From assembly GCA_023418595.1 (NCBI GenBank), contig JAEZZI010000004.1:1-30084 (forward strand): a DNA stretch of 30,084 nucleotides, written 5' to 3'. The translations under genes and the position numbers were made by a program. Numbering within the stretch: the first letter of the stretch is position 1; every line of letters begins with the position of its first letter. Below, in pieces: positions 21,433 to 29,064 of this stretch. Origin of the DNA: Pseudomonadota bacterium. GTDB taxonomy: Bacteria > Pseudomonadota > Alphaproteobacteria > Sphingomonadales > Sphingomonadaceae. The notes beneath the pieces were generated by a model. The model saw nothing but the letters and a program-made list of their open reading frames with translations, was not told where the DNA came from and searched no databases.

Positions 21433-21825
21433 TCAGACGGCATCGCCCAGGCGCTGGATGATCGGGCAATCCGGGCGGTCGTCACCGGCGCAGGCGTCAG
21501 AGAGCGTCTGGAGCGTATCGACCATCGCCTGCAAGTCGTCGATCTTGGCGCGAAGCTTATCGATATGGCCGCGCGCCATCGCCTTTACATCGCCGCTGCG
21601 GCGCGTTCGGTCGCGCCAGAGGCCCAGCAGCTCCGAAATCTCCGCGACCGAAAAACCAAGATCGCGCGCGCGGCGGATGAAGCGCAGCTCTTGGACGTCG
21701 GCGTCGGAATAATCGCGATAGCCCGACGCGCGCCGGTCGGCGGGCGGGATGAGCGCGGTCTCCTCATAATAACGGATCATCTTGGCTGAAATGCCCGATT
21801 GGCGGGCGGCTTCGCCGATGTTCAT
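21433..21825 (-). CDS. cueR: CueR-type MerR family Cu(I) regulator
   Basis: This is a 130-residue MerR-family activator. The N-terminal winged helix (MNIGEAARQSGISAKMIRYYEE) is followed by a long dimerisation helix and a C-terminal metal loop with two cysteines (ACAGDDRPDCPII), the CueR arrangement for Cu(I), Ag(I) or Au(I). The ATG at 21823-21825 follows GAGGG. It is divergent from the glutaredoxin-MauE gene. The dyad at 21875-21891, between the two genes, is the expected CueR binding site, from which CueR would twist the promoter into an active form when copper is present. Confidence 0.85.
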   Translation of the reverse strand: MNIGEAARQSGISAKMIRYYEETALIPPADRRASGYRDYSDADVQELRFIRRARDLGFSVAEISELLGLWRDRTRRSGDVKAMARGHIDKLRAKIDDLQAMVDTLQTLSDACAGDDRPDCPIIQRLGDAV

Positions 21826-21869
21826 GCGCGATCCCTCATTGGTCTGGACGGGCATATGGCAAGGCGCCC

Positions 21870-21900
21870 TTGACCTTCCAATGGTTGGAAGCCCCACATG
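21870..21900 (+). promoter_or_regulatory. CueR-type promoter with dyad operator
   Basis: TTGACC (21870-21875) as -35 is followed by the perfect dyad CTTCCAA-TGG-TTGGAAG (21875-21891) and a 19-base spacer before a weak -10 (CACATG). An over-long spacer containing such a dyad is the hallmark of MerR/CueR promoters. Confidence 0.7.
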
Positions 21901-21934
21901 TCGTTCGAATCCGATGTCGAATGAGGAGCAAGAC

Positions 21935-22696
21935 GTGGCACAGCAGCCCAACAAGGCAGAGCTATATCGTATGGTGATGCCCGAACACACCTGCCCTTAC
22001 GGCCTGAAAGCGCTCGACCTGCTCAAGCGCGAAGGGTTCAAGATTGCTGATCACCATTTGACGACACGCGCCGAAACCGATGCGTTCAAGGCCAAGCACG
22101 ACGTGAAAACGACGCCGCAGGCCTTCATCGATGGCCAGCGTATCGGCGGCTATGACGATCTGCGCCGTCATTTCGGCAAACGGGTGAAAGACAAGGATGC
22201 CGTTACCTATATCCCCGTGATCGCGCTGTTCGCGATGGCGGCGCTGATGGCGCTCGCGGCGAATTGGGCGGCGTCGGGTCAGGCGCTGAGCATCCGCACG
22301 GGCGAATGGTTCGTTGCCTTTTCGATGTGTTTGCTCGCGCTTCAGAAGCTGAAGGACGTGGACAGCTTCGCGACCATGTTACTGAACTATGACCTGCTTG
22401 CCAAACGCTGGGTTCCCTATGGCCACGTCTATCCCTTCGCCGAAGGTGCAGCAGGCGTATTGATGATCGCAGGGGTCGCAATGTGGGCATCGGTGCCGAT
22501 CGCGCTGTTCATCGGCGGCATCGGCGCGGTGTCGGTGTTCAAGGCGGTCTATATCGACAAGCGCGAGTTGAAATGCGCGTGCGTGGGCGGCGACAGCAAG
22601 GTCCCGCTTGGGTTCGTGTCGCTCACCGAAAACCTGATGATGGTGGCGATGGCGGTGTGGATGCTCGCCAAGCCGTCGCTGCTCGGCGCGCACTGA
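21935..22696 (+). CDS. Glutaredoxin-like domain fused to a MauE-type membrane domain
   Basis: This is a 253-residue fusion. Residues ~7-80 are glutaredoxin-like with a single-cysteine active motif TCPYG and the cis-proline segment TTPQAFIDGQRIGGYDDL. Residues ~95-250 carry about four membrane helices of the MauE/DoxX type, with WFVAFSMCLLALQKLKD and a Cys-containing motif CACVGGDS between the last two helices. Such fusions sit in copper and mercury resistance clusters and may handle thiol redox state or metal-thiol complexes at the membrane. The GTG at 21935 was chosen because GAGGAG lies 7 bases upstream; an ATG at 21914 is an alternative. It is controlled by the CueR promoter just upstream. 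Confidence 0.75.
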   Translation: MAQQPNKAELYRMVMPEHTCPYGLKALDLLKREGFKIADHHLTTRAETDAFKAKHDVKTTPQAFIDGQRIGGYDDLRRHFGKRVKDKDAVTYIPVIALFAMAALMALAANWAASGQALSIRTGEWFVAFSMCLLALQKLKDVDSFATMLLNYDLLAKRWVPYGHVYPFAEGAAGVLMIAGVAMWASVPIALFIGGIGAVSVFKAVYIDKRELKCACVGGDSKVPLGFVSLTENLMMVAMAVWMLAKPSLLGAH

Positions 22697-22710
22697 TGCG
22701 TCCCGCAAAA

Positions 22711-22738
22711 TTTGAGGGGTGGCGCGCCGCCGCGCGTA
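22711..22738 (+). promoter_or_regulatory. ECF-type promoter for copA-copB
   Basis: TTTGAGGG (22711-22718) and CGCGTA (22733-22738) are 14 bases apart, 31 bases before the copA start. Both boxes are identical to those of the promoter before the sigma operon at 20122-20149, although the spacer bases differ. Confidence 0.7.
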
Positions 22739-22769
22739 GAAACGGATAATCAACGGAGCTTCATACCAA

Positions 22770-24587
22770 ATGACTGCATTATTCGACCGACGGCAGATGC
22801 TGCGCGGGGCCGGGATCGGCGGCGGCGCGCTGGCGCTGTCGGCCTGGATGCCCGCTTGGGCGCAGACCAACGCGCCCGGCCTGATCCGCGACCTGCCCGA
22901 AGTGTCGGGCGAGGATATCCGGCTGAAGATCGCGCACCAGATGCTGACCATCGACGGCAGGCAGGGGCATGGCATCGGCATCAACGGCACCGTGCCGGGA
23001 CCGCTGATCCGCCTGCGCGAGGGGCAGAATGTTCGCCTGCACGTCGAAAACGCGCTCGACGAGGACAGCTCGATCCACTGGCACGGGCTGATCCTGCCCT
23101 TCCACATGGACGGCGTGCCGGGGGTGAGCTTTCCTGGCATCAAGCCGCGCACGACGTTTATGTACGAGTTCCCGATCCTTCAGGCCGGCACATACTGGTA
23201 TCACAGCCATTCGGGCTTGCAGGAGCAGATGGGGCATTACGGCCCGATCGTGATCGATCCGGAAGTCGCCGACCCGATCGAATCCGATCGCGAGCATGTG
23301 GTGGTGCTGTCCGACTACAGCTTCATGCACCCGCACATGATCTTCAAGAAGCTCAAGCAGATGGGCGGTTATTTCAACCAGCAAAAGCTAACCGCGACCG
23401 ATGGCGAGCCCATGTCGGCCAGCGAGCGCCTCGAGTGGGGTCGAATGCGGATGGACCCGACCGATGTCGCCGACGTGACCGGTTCGACCTATACCTATCT
23501 GGTCAACGGTCACGGTCCTCGAGACAACTGGACGGCGTTGTTCAAGCCCGGCGAGCGGGTGCGGCTGCGGTTCGTCAATGCATCGGCGATGACCACGTTC
23601 AATGTGCGGATACCGGGGTTGAAGATCACGATCGTTCAGGCCGACGGCCTGAACGTGCGCCCGGTGCCGGTCGATGAATTCCAGATTGCAGTTGCAGAAA
23701 CCTATGATGCGATTGTCGAGCCTGCGGACGACCGCGCCTATACTTTGGTTGCCGAAAGCATCGACCGGTCGGGAATGGCAGTCGCTACGCTCGCGCCGCG
23801 ACCCGGCATGGCCGCCGAAGTCCCGCCGCTGAGGAAGCGGCCGCTTGCCACCATGAAGGATATGGGGATGGGCATGGATCATGGCGACGGCGCGGCGGCG
23901 GGTGCAGCTGCGGGCTGCACCGCCGAGCATGCGGCGATGGGGCATTGCACGATGCCCGCAGCGGAAGGCGCCGACCATGCTACGATGGGGCATGGTGCTG
24001 CCCAAGGTGCGGCGGGCGGCATGGCGATGGATCACTCGATGCGCGACTTCTCAGTCGCGCCGGGGGTGAAGAAGACGCCGACAGTCCAGACTATTTCGCC
24101 CATGCCGGTAGACCGGATGGGCGATCCGGGTCAGGGACTGGAAGATGTCGGCCACCGCGTGCTCACCTATCGTGACTTGATCGCGGTTGAGCGTAATCCC
24201 GATATCCGCGCGCCCGAGCGCGAACTGCGCATCCATCTGACCGGCAACATGGAACGCTATATGTGGGCGTTCGATGGCGAGAAGCTTTCGGAGGTGCGCG
24301 ATCCCATTCCGTTTCTGGAAGGCGAGCGGGTTCGCATCACGCTCGTCAACGACACGATGATGACGCATCCCATCCACCTCCACGGCCATTTCTTCGAGCT
24401 GGTGACGGGGCATGGCGATTACGCCCCGCGCAAGCACACGGTGAACGTCCAGCCTGGCGGCACCGCGGCGTTTGATTTCACCGCCGACGCGGTCGGCGAC
24501 TGGGCATTCCATTGCCACATGCTCTATCACATGCATGCCGGGATGATGCAGGTTGTGACCGTGCGTCCGCGGAAGGAAGCGGCATGA
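22770..24587 (+). CDS. copA: CopA multicopper oxidase
   Basis: This is a 605-residue periplasmic multicopper oxidase of the CopA copper-resistance family, which oxidises Cu(I) to the less toxic Cu(II) and sequesters copper. A Tat signal (RRQMLRGAG and a hydrophobic run ending AWAQ) fills residues 1-32. The copper ligands are complete: HWHG at H103, HSHSG, HPIHLHGH at H533 and HCHMLYHMHAGMM at H581. A Met/His-rich insert at residues ~365-435 contains repeated M-G/M-x-M patterns and the motif CTAEHAAMGHC (383-393), which recurs in CopB. It is transcribed from the ECF-type promoter just upstream; the copB start overlaps its stop (ATGA). Confidence 0.95.
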   Translation: MTALFDRRQMLRGAGIGGGALALSAWMPAWAQTNAPGLIRDLPEVSGEDIRLKIAHQMLTIDGRQGHGIGINGTVPGPLIRLREGQNVRLHVENALDEDSSIHWHGLILPFHMDGVPGVSFPGIKPRTTFMYEFPILQAGTYWYHSHSGLQEQMGHYGPIVIDPEVADPIESDREHVVVLSDYSFMHPHMIFKKLKQMGGYFNQQKLTATDGEPMSASERLEWGRMRMDPTDVADVTGSTYTYLVNGHGPRDNWTALFKPGERVRLRFVNASAMTTFNVRIPGLKITIVQADGLNVRPVPVDEFQIAVAETYDAIVEPADDRAYTLVAESIDRSGMAVATLAPRPGMAAEVPPLRKRPLATMKDMGMGMDHGDGAAAGAAAGCTAEHAAMGHCTMPAAEGADHATMGHGAAQGAAGGMAMDHSMRDFSVAPGVKKTPTVQTISPMPVDRMGDPGQGLEDVGHRVLTYRDLIAVERNPDIRAPERELRIHLTGNMERYMWAFDGEKLSEVRDPIPFLEGERVRITLVNDTMMTHPIHLHGHFFELVTGHGDYAPRKHTVNVQPGGTAAFDFTADAVGDWAFHCHMLYHMHAGMMQVVTVRPRKEAA

Positions 24588-25663
24588 ACCGGCTGCTTCT
24601 TCTTGGTGTCGCGCTGGGTGCGCTGACCGTCGCAATGCCCGCATTCGCACAGTCGCATGGCGGACACAGTCAGCACGGCGCGACGCCTTCGCCCTCTCCG
24701 ACCCCAAGCCCGGCACCCGCGCCGACAGCATCGGCCTGCACACCGGAGCATGCCGAAATGGGCCATTGCAGGATGCCCGCGGCGGAAACCACCACGCCCC
24801 CGTCCAAAGCGACCGAACCGGCAGCGGCCGATCCGAATTGCACCCCTGAACACGCCGAGATGGGCCACTGCATGCCGGCTTCAGGCCCGGTCGAGGGCGA
24901 AGCGATCGGCACCAACCTGTCACCCGGCGATGCCCCCGCGCCGCGCCCGGTGGCGGCGAATTATGCCGACCGCATCTGGGGCGAGACCGCGATGCAGCCG
25001 ACCCGCGACGCCCTGCGCCGCGAACATGGAGGCGGCAGCTACAGTCAGGTGATGATCGACCTCGCAGAGATAAAGATCGCCGATGGGCACACCGGTTACA
25101 AATTCGAAGCCGACGCTTGGTTCGGGGGCGACATCAACCGCATAGTCCTGAAAGCCGATGGTGAAGGCGAGTTCGGCGAAGCGATAGACGACGTCGAACT
25201 GAAAGCGCTCTACAGCCGCGCGATCGACCCCTATTTCAACCTTCAGGCGGGCGTCCGGCAGGATCTGGGCGTCGGCCCCGACCGCACCCATGCCGTCATC
25301 GGCGTCGAGGGGCTCGCCCCCTATTGGTTCGAGGTCGATGCCTATCTCTATCTCTCTACCCAGGGAGAGGTCCGCGCCAGCGCATCGGCCGAATATGACC
25401 AGCGCATCACCCAGCGCCTGATCCTCCAGCCCAAGGTCGAATTCGACCTGTCGGCGCAGGACATTCCCGAATTGCGCATCGGATCGGGCCTGACCAGCGC
25501 AGAATTCGGCCTGCGCCTGCGCTACGAGATCGCGCGCGAATTCGCGCCGTATGTCGGGATCGTCCATGAAACCAAAGTCGGCCGCACTGCTGATTTCGCG
25601 CGGGCGAATGGTGATGGCCGATCCTCGACCAACCTCGTTGTCGGGGTTCGTGCCTGGTTCTGA
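24584..25663 (+). CDS. copB: CopB outer-membrane copper resistance protein
   Basis: This is a 359-residue protein. A Sec signal (MNRLLLLGVALGALTVAMPAFAQ) is followed by a Pro/Ser/His-rich copper-binding region with two copies of CTPEHAEMGHC (residues 52-62 and 86-96). The C-terminal ~230 residues are a CopB beta-barrel domain, from about MQPTRDALRREHGGGSYSQV through WFGGDINRIVLKADGEG, QAGVRQDLG and EFAPYVGIVHETKVG, ending with an aromatic residue (WF) as outer-membrane barrels do. CopB works with CopA in copper binding and export at the outer membrane. The ATG overlaps the copA stop codon. Confidence 0.92.
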   Translation: MNRLLLLGVALGALTVAMPAFAQSHGGHSQHGATPSPSPTPSPAPAPTASACTPEHAEMGHCRMPAAETTTPPSKATEPAAADPNCTPEHAEMGHCMPASGPVEGEAIGTNLSPGDAPAPRPVAANYADRIWGETAMQPTRDALRREHGGGSYSQVMIDLAEIKIADGHTGYKFEADAWFGGDINRIVLKADGEGEFGEAIDDVELKALYSRAIDPYFNLQAGVRQDLGVGPDRTHAVIGVEGLAPYWFEVDAYLYLSTQGEVRASASAEYDQRITQRLILQPKVEFDLSAQDIPELRIGSGLTSAEFGLRLRYEIAREFAPYVGIVHETKVGRTADFARANGDGRSSTNLVVGVRAWF

Positions 25664-25678
25664 CCTGCCGAGGGAGCG

Positions 25679-25861
25679 ATGCCCCATCTCGTCAACAAGG
25701 CAACGATATTCCGCGCGCTGATCGCGGTGGCGAGCGGAATTGCGCGGCGCTATCCCGGATGGGGGGCTGGTTGCGTCGTCGCGCTTGGTGTCGACCTTGG
25801 GGATCCGCCCCGCCTCACCAACGCTCCGCCAGCAGTTCCGCCTGTTCCAGCACGGTTCTGA
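25679..25861 (+). CDS. Doubtful 60-codon ORF after copB
   Basis: An ATG follows GAGGGAGCG and opens a 60-codon frame that runs antisense into the end of hsdR. The first ~30 residues (MPHLVNKATIFRALIAVA) read like the start of a real protein with a hydrophobic helix, while the Pro-rich end does not. It may be the broken 5' end of a gene that once followed copB, cut where the type I restriction locus was joined. Confidence 0.25.
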   Translation: MPHLVNKATIFRALIAVASGIARRYPGWGAGCVVALGVDLGDPPRLTNAPPAVPPVPARF

Positions 25862-28800
25862 CCGCTGCGTCCTGCAGGTCCGGGGGATAGCCGTATTTCC
25901 GTAGGATTCGCTTTACCAACACCCGCATGCGCGCGCGGGCACTTTCACGGTGGGACCAATCGACCGTCGCATTGGCCCGGAGGTTGTTAACCAGTTCCGC
26001 CGCGATCACCTTCAGATTGTCGTTGCCCAGAACATCGACGGCGCTCTCGTTATCGGCGAGTGCGTCGTAAAAGGCGATTTCGTCCGGGGTCAGTCCCTCC
26101 GCCTCGCCGCGCGCCTGTTCGGCGCGGATTTCCTTTGCAAGGTCGATCAGCGTTTGCAGCACCTCGACCGTGCTGACCGCATTGGTGTGATAGCGCGCAA
26201 TCGCTTCCGTCAGCCGCTCGGAATAACGACGGCTTTCGACCGCGTTGGTGCGACTGCGGGAGCGAATCTGGTCGCCGAGCAGCTTGCGCAACGCCTCAAG
26301 CGCCAGGTTCGGGGGCTCCATCTGGCGCACCTCGGCCAGGAAATCGTCGGACAGGATCGAAATGTCCGGCGTGGTCATCCCCGCCGCGCGCAGGATGTCG
26401 ACGATCTCGGTCGACACCACGGACCGGTCGATCAGCTGCTGCACGGCAAAGTCGCGCTCGCCCGCCGACAGCCCAGTCGCGCTGCTCTTGGTCAGAGCCG
26501 CGCGGATCGTCTGATAGAACGCCACCTCGTCCCGCATCGCGCGTGCCGCATCGCTCGCCGCCGCCAGCGCGAACGCCTTGGTCAGCGCGAGCACCGCGTC
26601 CTGGAACCGGCGATGCGCGGCGCGGCGGGCGTCGTCGGTCGTTTCCTTCGCCGCCGCCTCATGCTGGCGAGCCAGGATCCACTCGATCGCCTCCGCCAGG
26701 CATTTGAGCCGCGCGGCGGGCGAACCCGATACGCCCGGCGCACAGTCGAAGCCATGGAACATTGTCGCTACGACATCGAAGCGTTCGAGCAGCACGGCGA
26801 CCGCCTCGGCTTCGTCGATCCCGGTCTGCCCGACGTCGGACGCGGAATATTGCCCCAGCGCCTGCTTCAGGTTCTGGGCGATGCCGATATAATCGACCAC
26901 CAGTCCGGCCGGCTTGTCGCGAAACACGCGGTTGACCCGCGCAATCGCCTGCATCAGCCCATGGCCGCGCATCGGCTTGTCGATATACATGGTGTGCATC
27001 GACGGCGCGTCGAAGCCGGTGAGCCACATGTCGCGCACGATCACCAGCCTGAGCGGATCGGCGGGGTCCTTCGCCCGCTTCGCCAGCAGGTCGCGGCGCG
27101 CCTTGTTGCCGATATGCGGCTGCCACGCGGGCAGGTCCGCGGCCGAGCCGGTCATCACGACCTTGACCGCCCCTTCCCGGTCGTCGTCGCTATGCCAATC
27201 GGGGCGCAACGCCACGATCGCGTCATACAGCGCGACGCAAATCCGCCGGCTCATACACACGACCATCGCCTTGCCGTCCATCGCCGCGACGCGATCCTCG
27301 AAATGCGCGACCAGATCGGCGGCCACCATGTCCAGCCGCTCCTTCGACCCGACCAGCTTTTCGACCGCCGACCAGCGCTGCTTCAACCGCTCCTGCTCGT
27401 TCGTCGCCTCGTCTTCGGTCAGGCCGTCGATCTCGGCATCGATCACCGGCAATTGCTCGGGCGGCAGCTCGATCCGCGCGAGGCGGCTTTCGTAATAGAT
27501 GGGCACGGTCGCGCCGTCCTCGACCGCGCGGCTGATGTCATAGACATCGACATAGTCGCCGAACACGGCGGGCGTATTCACGTCATCCTTTTCGATCGGC
27601 GTACCGGTAAAGCCGATGAACGACGCATTGGGCAGCGCATCGCGCAGATATTTCGCAAAGCCATAGGCCAGCTCGCCCGTCTTGCGATCGATCCGCGCGC
27701 GAAAGCCATATTGCGAGCGATGCGCCTCGTCCGCGATCACGATCACGTTGCGACGGTCGCTGATCCGCGGATAGTCCGCCCCCGACACCGGTGCGAATTT
27801 CTGCATGGTGGTAAAGATCACCCCGCCCGACGCGCGATCGAGCCGCTCGGCCAGATCCTCGCGGCTGTCGATCTGGATCGGCGTCTGGCGGATCAGGTCG
27901 GCGCACATCGAAAAGGTCGCGAACAGCTGATCGTCCAGGTCGTTGCGGTCGGTAATCACTACGATTGTCGGATTTTCCAGCTCGGGCGTGCGGACCAGCA
28001 ACCCGGCATAGAAGGCCATCAGAAAGCTCTTGCCCGACCCCTGGGTGTGCCAGATCACCCCGATGCGCCGGTCCCCCGCCGGATGCGCGGCGGCATCGGG
28101 CAGGCCATAGCTTTGCGGCCGTTCGCGCAGCGCGCCGCCCGCCGACACTCCCGGCACTGCGCGGAGCGTCGCCGCGACCGCGCGCTGGGCGGCATGGAAC
28201 TGGTGATAGCCCGCCACGATCTTCACGATCCCGCGCCCGGTATCGCCGAACACCGTGAAATCGCGAATAAGCGTCAGCAGCCGCCCCGTGTCGAGCACGC
28301 CCGCGATCATCGTCTCCAACTCCGGCACGCCCTTCGGCGCGATCTCCTCGCCATCGACGGTGCGCCACGGCATGAAGCGTTCCGCATCCGCCGTCAGCGA
28401 CCCGATCCGCGCCGTCACGCCATCGGATGCAATCAGCAGCGCGTTGGTGCGGACCAGCGACCCGATCTCGCGCTTATAGGTCTGAAGCTGGTTATAGGCA
28501 CCGGTGACGGTCGCATTCTCGTCGCCGGGATTCTTCAGTTCGATGACGACGATCGGCAGGCCGTTGACGAACAGCACGATGTCGGGCCGCCGCGTATGGC
28601 CGCGCTCGATCACCGTGAACTGGTTGATCGCCAGCCAGTCGTTCATCTGAAGGCCCGTGCGCGGATCGGTGAAGTCGATCAGCTTCACCCGGTCGCCGCG
28701 AATGGTGCCGTCGGGCGCATGATATTCGACCGGCACCCCCTCGACCATCAGCCGGTGGAGCCGCCTGTTCTCCTCGACCTGGCCCGGCATCTCCACCGCC

Positions 28801-29024
28801 AGCACCTTGCGGATCGCATCGGCGCGCGCCTCCGCGGGAATATGCGGGTTCAGCCGGTCGACGGCGGCGGTCAGCCGCGCGATCAGGATGACATCGCCGT
28901 TTGACGCGCGTTCGGGCGCGGCCCCATCGGGCGAAGCGGCGACGCCATAGGCGACCTCCCACCCCTGCCCCGCCAGCCATTCCAGCGTCGCTTCCTCGAC
29001 ATGGGATTCGGTCAGCTTCGCCAT
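25815..29024 (-). CDS. hsdR: Type I restriction enzyme R subunit (HsdR)
   Basis: This is a 1069-residue motor and nuclease subunit of a type I restriction-modification complex. The N-terminal PD-(D/E)xK nuclease shows RPDIVLFVNGLPIVVIELK (D148, E162, K164). The helicase has Walker A TQGSGKS (~329-333), the DEAH box in VIADEAHRSQYG, motif III FIGFTGTPI, and a C-terminal lobe ending AIARVNRVFRDKPAGLVVDY. The helical C-terminal region binds the methyltransferase core. It cleaves unmodified foreign DNA after ATP-driven translocation. The ATG at 29022-29024 was preferred to an upstream in-frame ATG because the conserved HsdR N-terminus begins there (MAKLTESHVEEATLEWL). It follows hsdS by 40 bases; length and motifs are normal. 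Confidence 0.95.
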   Translation of the reverse strand: MAKLTESHVEEATLEWLAGQGWEVAYGVAASPDGAAPERASNGDVILIARLTAAVDRLNPHIPAEARADAIRKVLAVEMPGQVEENRRLHRLMVEGVPVEYHAPDGTIRGDRVKLIDFTDPRTGLQMNDWLAINQFTVIERGHTRRPDIVLFVNGLPIVVIELKNPGDENATVTGAYNQLQTYKREIGSLVRTNALLIASDGVTARIGSLTADAERFMPWRTVDGEEIAPKGVPELETMIAGVLDTGRLLTLIRDFTVFGDTGRGIVKIVAGYHQFHAAQRAVAATLRAVPGVSAGGALRERPQSYGLPDAAAHPAGDRRIGVIWHTQGSGKSFLMAFYAGLLVRTPELENPTIVVITDRNDLDDQLFATFSMCADLIRQTPIQIDSREDLAERLDRASGGVIFTTMQKFAPVSGADYPRISDRRNVIVIADEAHRSQYGFRARIDRKTGELAYGFAKYLRDALPNASFIGFTGTPIEKDDVNTPAVFGDYVDVYDISRAVEDGATVPIYYESRLARIELPPEQLPVIDAEIDGLTEDEATNEQERLKQRWSAVEKLVGSKERLDMVAADLVAHFEDRVAAMDGKAMVVCMSRRICVALYDAIVALRPDWHSDDDREGAVKVVMTGSAADLPAWQPHIGNKARRDLLAKRAKDPADPLRLVIVRDMWLTGFDAPSMHTMYIDKPMRGHGLMQAIARVNRVFRDKPAGLVVDYIGIAQNLKQALGQYSASDVGQTGIDEAEAVAVLLERFDVVATMFHGFDCAPGVSGSPAARLKCLAEAIEWILARQHEAAAKETTDDARRAAHRRFQDAVLALTKAFALAAASDAARAMRDEVAFYQTIRAALTKSSATGLSAGERDFAVQQLIDRSVVSTEIVDILRAAGMTTPDISILSDDFLAEVRQMEPPNLALEALRKLLGDQIRSRSRTNAVESRRYSERLTEAIARYHTNAVSTVEVLQTLIDLAKEIRAEQARGEAEGLTPDEIAFYDALADNESAVDVLGNDNLKVIAAELVNNLRANATVDWSHRESARARMRVLVKRILRKYGYPPDLQDAAVRTVLEQAELLAERW

Positions 29025-29064
29025 CAATCGGTTCCTTTCCGGCGGGTGGCATGCTGGCCGGGCA

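Noticed and set aside
25950..28904. A 984-codon plus-strand frame antisense to hsdR
   Set aside because: The His/Arg/Asp-rich composition is typical of the reverse complement of a high-GC gene, and hsdR on the other strand has all its catalytic motifs.
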